From contig JAQPZY010001344.1 of assembly GCA_029931535.1 (NCBI GenBank), positions 1-64,000 of the forward strand: DNA of 64,000 nt, read 5' to 3'. This DNA is from Margaritifera margaritifera. Its lineage: Eukaryota > Mollusca > Bivalvia > Unionida > Margaritiferidae. The position numbers and the translations under genes are program-made. This document shows, one piece after another, positions 1 to 8,600 of this stretch. How positions within the stretch are numbered: the first letter of the stretch is position 1; every line of letters begins with the position of its first letter. A model generated the notes under the pieces. It was not told the DNA's origin, searched no databases, and worked only from the letters and a program-made list of their open reading frames with translations.

Positions 1-35
1 GCTTTCGATGTCGTAACAAAGGTTAATCTTCTTTT

Positions 36-1209
36 TTAGTCACTCGTTTGTAACTCAGGCAAGGGTAAAATTGTTCCTTTGGAGTACTTCACCGTTTTCA
101 TGTCTTCCAATTTATAGACGGGAGGAATACACGTCCACGGACGGGGGTAGTGACATCGAAACAATTCGGTAGTCCAGTTAGGTTAAATAAACCTTTGTCA
201 AAAGTACGTTTGGTTTTTTGCCGATAAAACAAACCCAATCTCCCGTCTTTAATAACTTCAAACATAAGGTGTTTTCTTTTTTCTTCTTTTTTTTGGGTCT
301 GCTGGGGTGAAACCAAATAATTTATCAAACACTGACCACTTCGTCTTTCAGGGCTGACCTCATTCGGAGGGTACATCCAATACTACGATGGTACGATGTG
401 ATTGTTATCGCTTTGACCTAACGAGGTAATACGTCAATGTACTTGAGGAGTAATGTTGATGTGTAAAAATATTTCCACATGCGTTCTTTCAAAGTTTCTT
501 TGAAAACGTTCCACACGATTACTGGCTTTGGTTTCAGGATTTTCGGTCGTAAAAAAATGAATGTGTCATTGTTTCAATTCTTGTTTGAACAAGCTTGGTT
601 TAGGAAATTCAGTACCATTGTCCCGTTTGCCATCCGTAAAGGTTGACGTCCAACTTTGTTTCCAAGGACCAATTTTAAGGCTCGTACCAATTCGGTTACT
701 GCATTTTAGAAGTCAAAGGCACGACCCAAGCAAATTTGGAAAAAACACGATGTCATCGATGACACAAAACAAATATTTGTGACCACGATTTGTAAAGTGG
801 CTAAATGAGAGACGGTCCGCTAAATCGGCATTGCCATTGATGATCGATCCCTTCCACCTTGAGTAGTACTCTTTCTAGAAAATTTTACGTCGAATGGGCT
901 TGTGTAACGTGTACGTTGATTGTTCTTGTAACCATCGTCGTACTTCAGGGCAAAACGTAACATCTTTTCAATTGACTTTTAGCAGCTCGATATAAATTTT
1001 GAACTCCTCCGTAATCCAGCAGGCATGACCAGGAATTGTAATAAATGGTGGCTAACCAGTTTCTTCTCCATGATGATGATGATTTTCCTCAAGAATAAGT
1101 TAACCAATTTCCAATACTCTTTTTCTTCCGTGGGGGAGGTTATCTTTTTGGATTGTTGTTGTTTACGTGTCCGACGTGCTACTGGGGTAAAAGAGGGAGT
1201 TCGAAACAT
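36..1209 (-). pseudogene. INT: Retrovirus-type integrase (rve fold) of the element, frameshifted
   Basis: Read on the minus strand, successive short segments in different frames match a Polinton integrase in the right order. They are an N-terminal region from ATG 1,209 (FRTPSFTPVARRTRKQ), a DLADRL segment near 830, CVIDD, TDGKRDNGTEF, TTENPETKAS (about 522-548), VERFQRTLKERMW, and a C-terminal KTKRTFDKG segment (about 190-210). The acidic residues of the DDE core can be recognised, but no single frame carries them all. At least five frame changes and some in-frame stops interrupt it, several at T/A runs. In-frame stop candidates close it at 36-38. The enzyme would insert the element into host DNA. 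As read it cannot be made intact. Either the copy has decayed or the assembly has indel errors; raw reads would decide. Confidence 0.85.
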
Positions 1210-1239
1210 CAAGGGGTTTATCGGTTCTGTTTGACTTCA

Positions 1240-1734
1240 TTCTCTCTTACTTCTTTATCTTTTTCTCTTCTGAGGGTGTAAACGGTGGTTAGGACCTCTT
1301 CTTTTTTATCCAATCCGGGTGGCTAACTTTTTTTATTTTTTTAAGAGGTGGGGAGTTAGTAGATAAAAAACTCTTCTCTCTTCTTCTTCTTCTTCTTCTT
1401 CTTCTTTTCTTCTTTTTCTTTTTTGATAGTCACTTTAGGTTCGCTTTTCATGAGAGCCTTAAAATCTCTCAGAGTGGGTGAAGCTGTTTCGTCGACCTGC
1501 TTTTTGGCGAAAGAGTTGTAGACGTTGTAAAAGTTGACCGTAACCGTTGGGATTTTTTCTGTTTCAGACACATTGTTTTGTTCCATCAGGAGATTGTAAT
1601 TCTTGTTGTAACTGAGACATTTCCGTTAAGATTAGGATTGGGTGGTATTGAGGTATCCGTTGTTCGTTCCAACGATGAAAATCCATCCATCGTTTGTAAG
1701 GTACTAAAGTCAGTTTTCCGTCCTTCCATTTCAT
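1240..1734 (-). pseudogene. Small core-region gene, frameshifted, Lys-rich tail
   Basis: An ATG at 1,734 opens a frame starting MKWKDGKLTLVPYKRWMD that runs to a TGA just beyond the ATG at 1,586. A run YGQLLQRLQLFRQK then appears in another frame, and the longest open frame (ATG 1,586) ends in a poly-lysine tract read from a TTC microsatellite at about 1,378-1,405. The 'LVP ... LLQR' layout resembles a small gene often placed between the core-like protein and the integrase in Polintons. That is family knowledge from memory, not a search result. It starts about 30 nt downstream of the core-like gene's stop. Function unknown. At least one frame change separates the two recognisable halves. Confidence 0.45.
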
Positions 1735-1761
1735 TCAAAGGTACCAAAAAGGTGTGGTCAT

Positions 1762-2217
1762 TTCAGAGAAGGGTGGTCCTTTTTATCTTCTTTTTGGTTA
1801 TCCGCATGACCCCTCCTAAAAGTGGTCCAGCAATCGTTCCTAATAAAGGAGCGGCTATTTTTAACAGCGGTCCTAACAGCATAGGTAGAAATCCTCCTCG
1901 TTGTACCAACATTTTTTTCTTTTGTGAAGAGGTATTTCTTTTTCACCATTTGACGAAGAACATTCCGATGTTTCCCTAATTTTTGTTTCTGTATCTTAGA
2001 CAAAGGTACCGTTCCTTTCAACACGTTCAAACAACATTCACACACGGTATCAATGATTTCTTTAGGAGCTGTTTGAATGAGTTGTTTTCGCATGGGAGAA
2101 TTGGATTTGCTCAAGACAGACAAGACACATCCCAATGTTTAGCCAGACGAGGGGGAAGTCGTCGTCCTTTTTTGGTGGTTTTCTTCTTTTCTGGTGGTGT
2201 ACACGTTTGGGAGCCAT
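1762..2217 (-). pseudogene. Small core-like (pX-type) protein with 'QRGGFLP' hydrophobic tail, frameshifted
   Basis: ATG 2,217 starts a basic segment (MAPKRVHHQKRRKPPKK). A PPRLAKHWD segment follows in a second frame, then SKSNSPMRKQLIQTAPKE and a helical stretch ending VLRQMVKKK in a third. Near 1,912, after an A-run, an open frame starting MLVQRGGFLPMLLGPLLK gives a glycine/leucine-rich hydrophobic tail, with TGA at 1,762-1,764. The layout of a short basic head, an Arg/Lys-rich helical body and then a hydrophobic GG tail is common in Polinton/adintovirus small core proteins that have been compared with adenovirus pX. Frame changes coincide with A-homopolymers near 2,170 and 1,920 and with one site near 2,120. 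A virion or membrane-active role is inference only. Confidence 0.6.
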
Positions 2218-2235
2218 CTTTTTTAGTCGGTAGAA

Positions 2236-2535
2236 AACAAGTCTGAAGTCTTTTAGCAGGGTACCCTTCTATTTTATACTGGAACAGTTCTCCACTGATT
2301 GTCTGCACGACGTACCAACTTCACGACAGGTCTGACTCGACGTTGAGGTGTTTTTCAAAGGACTAAATCGTCTCAAGTTCTTCTTTGGATAAATCCACTA
2401 AACTTTGTAAGATACCAGTTCTTTCTTGGACTTTGGTTTTAGGGGATGGTACTTTGTGGGTGCTGCTGCCATGGCTAAATCAGCTGAAGTCGACGGTCCC
2501 GACGGGGGTCACTTTCCGAAATAGGTTTCCATTTT
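2236..2535 (-). other. Coding-like remnants, gene not resolved
   Basis: An ATG at 2,472 opens a 24-codon frame (MAAAPTKYHPLKPKSKKE) before a stop. A second frame carries VQERTGILQSLVDLSKEELE at about 2,370-2,435. A third, running into the next gene, carries WYVVQTISGELFQYKIEGYP. The acidic/leucine helix of the middle piece looks like protein rather than chance, so this is probably one small gene with frame changes. No family recognised. Confidence 0.35.
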
Positions 2536-2539
2536 TGCA

Positions 2540-2862
2540 TCAAATTAGGAAACACTGGATCTTAAGTCTGGTTTTACAGGCATCATGGTAAAAGGGGGGT
2601 GGTGAAGAAGACAAAGAGGAAGAAGTGGACGCAAAAGGAGACCTCGTCACTGCTGGTGGTGATGGTAAGGGTAGTGTGTGGTGTTTTGCGGGTGTACGTT
2701 TGCGTCCTGGTTGCAGTACCTCTTTTACGTCGGGTGTTAGTGGTGGTAGTAGGTGTGGTTTTTTCTTCTTTTGGGTACGACTTTTCTTTTTCTGGGGCTG
2801 GTTTTCTTCTTCTTTGGACTTTTCTTCTTCTTTTTAGGAGTTGTATTTGGTTTTGGTATCAT
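2540..2862 (-). pseudogene. Lys/Pro-rich basic protein, one frame change
   Basis: ATG 2,862 overlaps the stop of the upstream gene as TAATG, a strong hint that this is the real start. The protein begins MIPKPNTTPKKKKKSPKKKK and continues with RKRKVVPKRRK. In the next frame, after an A-run, comes a proline- and serine-rich part containing LLPPLTPDVKEVLQPGRKR. Composition suggests a disordered DNA-binding or virion core protein, but no domain is recognisable. The frame switch near 2,755 lies in an AAAAAA run, so an indel error or a decay mutation is equally possible. Confidence 0.5.
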
Positions 2863-3199
2863 TAGGATCCCATTTCAAAAGGGAACGAATCATAACCCCT
2901 CCTAAAGAAACCACTTCCACCAGGAGTTAAAATGATTTGTTTTTTAGTCCGTGAATCGATTCTAGGATCAGCCAGTTGTGACAATGCCGATTTATGTCTT
3001 TAGAAAAAAACGTTGAGTTTGATGAGGGATGTGAATGATACCTTGTAGTAATTGACGTGCTGTCAAAGGTAAACCATCGTAACACTTCTTTAAGACTCGC
3101 TTCTAACAAATGAGCACGGACTTGTGCATTTTTTTCACGACTGATGCCATACAAGGCACGAATCAATTTAACCGAAGGATGAGATTGAAAGGAAGTCAT
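2862..3199 (-). pseudogene. Second core-like small protein, diverged paralogue of the 1,762-2,217 gene, frameshifted
   Basis: ATG 3,199 begins a helical segment (MTSFQSHPSVKLIRALYGIS). It continues RAHLLEASLKEVL in the first frame, DGLPLTARQLLQGI in a second, and LSQLADPRIDSRTKKQIIL with PGGSGFF in a third. The last frame stops at 2,862-2,864, overlapping the ATG of the next gene. The order matches the neighbouring core-like gene: an R/K-L-L/I helix, a 'PL' turn, a second helix, a basic stretch, then GG-F before a hydrophobic end. A tandem gene duplication followed by divergence is therefore likely. Frame changes near 3,080 and 3,000 break it as read; the second lies beside a T-run. Confidence 0.5.
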
Positions 3200-3247
3200 C
3201 TTCTCTCCAAAAAGAGTGTGAGACAGAAATGACGTCGTAGGTTGTTT

Positions 3248-4002
3248 TTATAGTTTTTTTTTTAAAAATGGGCTGAAGGGGGACGTGTAAATGACAGGAC
3301 CCCCTTCTTCACTCCAAGAGTGAAAGATACTGGCACGAAATCTCAAATAGTCAGGAGTGGTCGGTTTTAAGTCAATGAGTAAATACTCGTGAGGGGTTTG
3401 AGTGGCATCGTCGTACGCATAATTGAGCCAAGGAGCTCCTAACTGTTTGGCTAACACTTGTACTTGAGATTTGTCTCTGGACTTTAAACAAGACAACGTA
3501 ATGAGAAATTCAAACTGATGGTTCGATGGGCTTTACTTTGTTGAAATAAATTTTGAGTAATGTAGACAATGCTGGCATTACGATGGTGTCCTTTTCGTGT
3601 AAACCAAAGTTTAATTTCTTCTTCGTCTTCTCCTAACATGTCATCAAAAATAACTAAATGAGTTTGACTCACGTCAGACACGATTCCATCGTCTTCGTGA
3701 GGAATACCATCCATAAAGGAAATGGTTTCTCCTTGACTTTCTTTCAATAACGTGTAAGACGGTTGCCACTCTTTGTAACACCACACGATGCGTTGAGGTG
3801 GACGATCAAACAAATCAGTTTTGTGTTCGATCAATCGTTTGACAAATTCGGTTTTACCTGAACCACTCGGTCCAGCAATTAACATGTTAAATGGATGGCG
3901 CAGATACAAAGCATTCCAACTTTGACGATCTAACTTTTCGTCAATTACTTTCACCACAGAAGAGGAGGAGGAAGCAGACGAGGTAGAAGAAGATGTAGCC
4001 AT
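3248..4002 (-). pseudogene. ATP: A32/FtsK-like genome packaging ATPase, broken near its C-terminus
   Basis: ATG 4,002 (MATSSSTSS) is preferred over an upstream ATG at 4,050, because the added residues look like leader sequence and the Ser-rich start precedes the domain. Walker A is GPSGSGKTE and Walker B is HLVIFDDMLGE. The later YITQNLF motif and the C-terminal HEYLLIDLKPTTPD motif are typical of Polinton ATPases. The first frame ends with a stop at 3,484-3,486. The C-terminal part continues in another frame down to 3,248. Two small indels within about 30 nt near 3,490-3,515 would explain the break. The enzyme would pump the genome into a capsid, which implies a virion-forming ancestor. Identification is firm; whether the break is real is open. 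Confidence 0.85.
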
Positions 4003-4131
4003 GATTGAGGTAAGAAGATTTTTGAGAAGAAGACAAAAAATCCAAGGCATTTTATACGATTTTCATACACGTTTATTTTTTAGAGAAAAAAAGTAACTTA
4101 CCAACCAACAAAATAACATATTTTTTACAAG

Positions 4132-4560
4132 TCATTCATTTTTTACAGTACGAGTGAGAAAATAGCAAAGTAAAATCATCAGGTACACAATGAAGGGTCC
4201 TACGGAAACCATCAAACTGTCATATAAACACGTCAATGTACAACAATAGTTTCGTGTCCTAGTCATGAAAGACACTGTGTTTTGGGGGTGACATTCTTCT
4301 TCTCGTCTTTTGTTTTTTTGAATCCTCTGACGGTAGCGGTGGTGGTGGTAAAGAAGGGTGGTGTTCCTCCTCAAGAGGTATTGGAACCACACAGTGGTGG
4401 TGTCAGGTACTTCTTCTTCTTTTTCTTCTTTTAGGGTTTCCCATCGAGGTTCCCCTTTTTTCACTTTTAGAACCTTATGGATAAGTGGCCAAATCTTTGC
4501 TGAACTGGGCCACTTCTTGTAACCAATATTGGAAACCAAGGTTTCTTCAGGGTCGTACAT
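4132..4560 (-). CDS. Unknown 142-aa protein with C-terminal membrane segment
   Basis: ATG 4,560 (MYDPEETLVSNIGYKKW) is chosen because the frame upstream has no ATG. It overlaps the end of the upstream gene by 14 nt. The N-terminal half is soluble, with aromatic and basic residues, then a KEEKEEE stretch and a His/Arg-rich middle. The last 40 residues hold a hydrophobic span (LMVSVGPFIVYLMILLCYFL) followed by TRTVKNE, which fits a single tail anchor with the short tail on the cytosolic or virion side. No family recognised. Small membrane proteins are common in this class of element, but no function is assigned. The middle region contains compositionally biased codons, so a hidden frame error cannot be excluded. 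Confidence 0.5.
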   Translation of the reverse strand: MYDPEETLVSNIGYKKWPSSAKIWPLIHKVLKVKKGEPRWETLKEEKEEEVPDTTTVWFQYLLRRNTTLLYHHHRYRQRIQKNKRREEECHPQNTVSFMTRTRNYCCTLTCLYDSLMVSVGPFIVYLMILLCYFLTRTVKNE

Positions 4561-4789
4561 CTTTCCAATGGAAAAGGTGTTGGTGTAACTCACTAGCAAA
4601 ACACACTTCTTGAAATGTTTTATACACAGATAAAGTGTGACGAATATCTTCTTCACATGGAAGTGCGTCACTAATTTTCATTACACCTCTCAACGCTTTA
4701 CGTACAATGTGTCTTTCGTGGACTGATAAAATTAAGTTTTTATAGTCTTCATCTTCTTCTACTAAGTCCGAAGAAGAACACAGGGTCAT
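4547..4789 (-). CDS. Unknown 80-aa acidic/helical protein
   Basis: The ATG at 4,789 overlaps the upstream stop as ATGA, so translation by reinitiation is plausible and the start is well supported. The protein starts MTLCSSSDLVEEDEDYKN, then has a helical region (VHERHIVRKALRGVMKIS) and a second helix with ALPCEEDIRHTL. It ends with HWKDVRP, overlapping the next gene by 14 nt in another frame. No domain recognised. Because the next gene's frame continues with similarly structured sequence, a frame change near 4,590 that splits one longer gene is an alternative. Confidence 0.5.
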   Translation of the reverse strand: MTLCSSSDLVEEDEDYKNLILSVHERHIVRKALRGVMKISDALPCEEDIRHTLSVYKTFQEVCFASELHQHLFHWKDVRP

Positions 4790-5067
4790 ATTGTTTTTTG
4801 GAACTCAACAACAATTGAGTCCAAAACAACCACGGATCGTTCAAAAGAATCCAAGGGCAAACACTTGTCCTCAAAAATAGTCCACAACGAATGTCCTGGA
4901 AAACGAATTCCAAGATAAGAAGTCACTAAGACACATACCACATAACGTCCAAAATTTAATGGACACAGTTCTTGTATCACTTTTTTATAATCCTCTAAGG
5001 TCTTAATTTTATCTATGCTTTCCTTCCACGGAATCCGTTTCACCAGTGGCGTGTAGAGTTCAGGCAT
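4786..5067 (-). CDS. Unknown 93-aa protein
   Basis: The first ATG in the open frame is at 5,067 (MPELYTPLVKRIPWKES); the frame extends upstream to 5,097 only through a TTG. The protein has an amphipathic segment with KIKTLEDYKKVIQELCPLNF, a more hydrophobic middle with YVVCVLVTSYLGIRF, and an aromatic/acidic C-terminus. It ends in TGA inside the next gene's ATG (ATGA). The position between the BIR gene and the ATPase, with tight overlaps on the downstream side, argues that it is translated. No family recognised. Confidence 0.5.
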   Translation of the reverse strand: MPELYTPLVKRIPWKESIDKIKTLEDYKKVIQELCPLNFGRYVVCVLVTSYLGIRFPGHSLWTIFEDKCLPLDSFERSVVVLDSIVVEFQKTI

Positions 5068-5111
5068 ACCCACTCTTTTATAGCCAGGCTGTGTCAAACA
5101 ATACTAGACAC

Positions 5112-5294
5112 TTAGTGGTGACGGGCTAGATCTTTGGCAAACTCTTGGTAAATCTTTTCGCGCACTTCCAAAGGCAAGCCACGAATGTACTCTGGTAAAA
5201 GTTTCCGTATTCTTCTAAAGAAGAAGTATTCTCCTCCGACATGGAATTTTTTTAAAAAACTACTACTTCTTCTTCTGTTTGGCATCTGGCTCAT
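5112..5294 (-). CDS. Unknown short protein ending in a conserved-looking helix, start uncertain
   Basis: The convincing part is the C-terminal 30 residues, with YIRGLPLEVREKIYQEFAK followed by DLARHH and a stop. The open frame reaches an ATG at 5,294 inside the BIR gene, which would add a basic Ser/Phe-rich head. An alternative start at 5,242 (MSEENTSSLEEYG) lies just after the BIR stop in a different frame and would need a frame change near 5,205. The second model avoids a long overlap and gives a more natural acidic N-terminus. Both are kept open. No function assigned. Confidence 0.45.
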   Translation of the reverse strand: MSQMPNRRRSSSFLKKFHVGGEYFFFRRIRKLLPEYIRGLPLEVREKIYQEFAKDLARHH

Positions 5295-5682
5295 CGTACC
5301 CGTACTCTTCTAAGGCTACTAAAGGTAAGAAGTGACAGTGCGGAGACCATCTGGCATGTTCAATGTAAGCTGAGTCGGTAGGCTCCCAATGGCGAAGTTC
5401 CACACCGCAACTAAAACATTGAACTTTATCTCCTTCTCCCGTGTATTTAAATCCAGATCTAGCTAAACCTTCCGGTTTAGGTCCTTCTAGAAATTTTGGC
5501 CACTTGTCTTGGAATGACTCCAGTCGACTTTCATACTTGGAATAACCAAATAAAGTCACAGGTATTCTGATATGCAAATAGGGATCCACATTCACCTTGT
5601 TGTCATTAACGTCAATACCAAACCGTACAGAATCCGTTTCATCGCATGGTACTGCATCACACTCCAAGTCGTGGTGACTCAT
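5263..5682 (-). CDS. Single-BIR inhibitor-of-apoptosis-like protein
   Basis: ATG 5,682 overlaps the polymerase stop as ATGA; the frame upstream of it has only a GTG. The 139-aa protein has one complete BIR domain at residues 50-119, opening YESRLESFQDKWP. The zinc ligands are C89, C92, H109 and C116 with canonical spacing C-x2-C-x16-H-x6-C, plus the conserved W99 after the second cysteine. There is no RING, CARD or second BIR, and the tail is a short acidic then lysine run. BIR proteins bind caspases or IAP antagonists, or act in chromosome passenger complexes. Which applies here cannot be read from sequence. Translational coupling behind the polymerase suggests early expression. Capture from a host IAP gene is the likely origin. 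Confidence 0.88.
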   Translation of the reverse strand: MSHHDLECDAVPCDETDSVRFGIDVNDNKVNVDPYLHIRIPVTLFGYSKYESRLESFQDKWPKFLEGPKPEGLARSGFKYTGEGDKVQCFSCGVELRHWEPTDSAYIEHARWSPHCHFLPLVALEEYGYDEPDAKQKKK

Positions 5683-8600
5683 CTTTTTTTTTCTTCTTGC
5701 TTCTTGGTCCACGTTGAAAGTGAGAATGAAGGGTTAGGTTTGGAAGGGGTTCCTTTTTTATACTTCTCCAAATCGGCGTGTCCGTAAGGTAAAGTCGTGT
5801 GATCTGGAAGTCTCACTCTTTTTTGGTACACGATGCGATACACTTTTTGAACAGGTCGAGTCACAATTTTATGATTTGGTAGGCGAACAATCTTGTGAGG
5901 TTCTAACGTGGCTACTTGAAAATCTTTCACTTGTCCAGACAGCAGAGCATTTTTTAAAACCTCAAAGTTCACGACTTGGTTAGTTCGATAATTCAGAGTC
6001 AATCCTTTGACTTTACAGGAAGTGTGAAGTTGACCTTGAGGGTCTCGGTATCGGTACCCATAATTTTTAGGACCACCGCTAGCAAAACTCAGGATGGTAT
6101 CTTGAGGGTGCTCGTCTGTCCAGGCTCCTAATCGATCTCCTTGAATGGTAGGGTGGGGACAACCGGGACGATGAATGTAAATGCAACTGTCAGTATCAAA
6201 ATACAGAACACGATCTCCCAAGACTTCTAATGCTTCGTCATACAATTTTAAACGAGCATGAGCAGTCACGTAGGCGGCAATGACTACGTTACTAAACTTG
6301 TCAGGTTTAACAAACTTGGGTTCATCTTCAAAATTAACAATGATCAAATCCTCACGGACGATTTCGACGTGCTTGACTAAAATACTTTTGTCGTCCACCA
6401 GTTGAAAGTAACGATAAGGATCGTCCACGTATTCCGTTTTGGGTAAGATCGTACGTTGAGCCATTTTTCCCCACAAACAATTCAACATCACTTTAGCAAA
6501 CGATCTTTTTCCTTCATTTTTTTCTACCTCTTCTAAAGTGATGCCTTCGATGTTACGGTATTCTTCTTTGAATCGAACTTTGTCTTCGGGAGTTTGACAC
6601 CACAAAGGATAACCACTAGCTTCTTGTTTCAGTTTGAGAAATTGGTTCACGTACCCCGAAAAAATGCCTGGATGATGAGTAGCGTCGTCCTTTTGGTATT
6701 GGGCTGTCGTTGGAAAGTGCCAAATTTCATACACGTTCAATAAACGGTATCCACGATCCAATGCCCGAAACAATTCGGCACTGACCCACGTTCCTATCAT
6801 TGAACGTTCTTCCTCTGTGTGGTGACAGGGATGATCTTGGTTACACATTTCGGCACACGTCCGACATAAAGGAAACATCAATTTTCCTTGACAATGACAA
6901 GGTAAGATGGGATGAAACAAGTTTGTGGGAGGTAAAACTTTACATTTGATCAATCCTTCGTATTGACGAATCTGTTCCACGTCGATGTGCTCTGTTAAAA
7001 TTTCAGGGTGTCCGGTAGGAAAACGAGCATATTTACACACCCAAGGATACAAAGAACACACGTCGATGTATTTGATTTCTTCTCCTTGGGATTCGTTCAC
7101 ATCGTACAATAATCGAGTAGCATTGGTTCGTCCTCCAAATAAACTGTGACGTGGATCTAAAGGTTCGATGTCGGCTGCGTCGTAACTTTGAGTGATGGTT
7201 GTAAATTCAGGATCGATTTTCAAACGTCGATCGTACTCGTGTTCCCACATTTCTATCACTTCGTAACCTTGACTTTCTAACTGAAATCGTCGTTGACAAG
7301 TCTGTTCATATAACTGATCCATGGTAGAATCTGAATAAGGGCTTTTCATGTCTCGGTCAGGATAACAAGTAGGGCATCCGTGAAACAAACATCCCTGAAA
7401 CTCGTACACAATGTGCGGGTTTTCTAAATCCCAACCATCCACAGAATAACCTCCAATCTTTTTTTCTCCTCCACCGTTTCTAGCATGTTGTATCCATTTG
7501 TCTTCTTTTTGACATAAGTAATGAAGCCAACGTAAAGCTTTGACCGAATATTGACGACTAGCAAAGACCCAATTGTTGGAGTCGATGATGGCTAGTTGGT
7601 TTTCGGGCATGAAATGTTGTCTGTAGACTAAGGAACAGGCTTTAGGTAAGGTGGATGCCTCTTTCAAAGGATCAACCTTTGCACTATCGAGAAATAACTC
7701 TCGAAATTTTCCACAACAACGTCTTAAAATATCTACATCCGATCGACAATATTTGAGCATCTCTTCTTGAAAGTCAAAAGGATCGTTCTGGTGAGCCCGG
7801 TACCAAGCGTGAAAAGCTTCTCGCTGTTCGGGTCGCATTCCATCGGGGTCATAATCATGAAGGTCAGGTAAATGAGGTAGGACGGCCTGTTGATTAGCTT
7901 CCGTGTTAAAGAAGTGAGGAAAGTAACCTTTGGCCATTTCTGTCATACCAAACGTTTTTGGCATGCAACTCAAAGGCATAGCCAAATAACTCATCGAATC
8001 TTTGAATTGAACTTGTCCTACTTTCATGTAGATGAGCTTTTTTCCATTCATGGTGACTTCAGGACGTTCGGTTCCATGGTTCAAATAATAATTAAGTAAA
8101 AACTGTCCATCATATCCCGAAAAATTGTGAGCTATGACGGTTGCATACCGATGACAATCTCCGTAACGATGAATGTCTTCTTCACTCCAACTGTCGTGGG
8201 TGGTAGGGTCTAAAACCCATTCAGCAAACTCCGACAAAGTATTCACTCCACGAAAGATTTTTTCACGTCCTCCTGGAATCCGACTACAATGAGGACAGTG
8301 AAAATGAATCGATTCTTGAATGCACTGATCACAAGCCCGATGGGCTACACAAAAATTTGGAATGTGAGTACCTGTTTCTTGCATACATTCAAAATCAAAA
8401 AAGATGAAATCTACTTGTTTCTTGTTTTTCTTCATCTTCTTTATTTCTTCTTTCTTCTCTATCTTGTCAAACTTTTGAATAAAACATCGATGATCAAAAT
8501 CGACGATCTGATGACAAATAGAACATTTTTTCTTGCCAGCACAAACGTGTGCTTTGGGGTTGTTGGAACGAATGAGTTGTCCACACGTAGAACACAATTG

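Noticed and set aside
3484..4002. Programmed frameshift in the packaging ATPase
   Set aside because: Two separate small indels are needed within about 30 nt and no slippery site with pseudoknot is evident; decay or read error is simpler.
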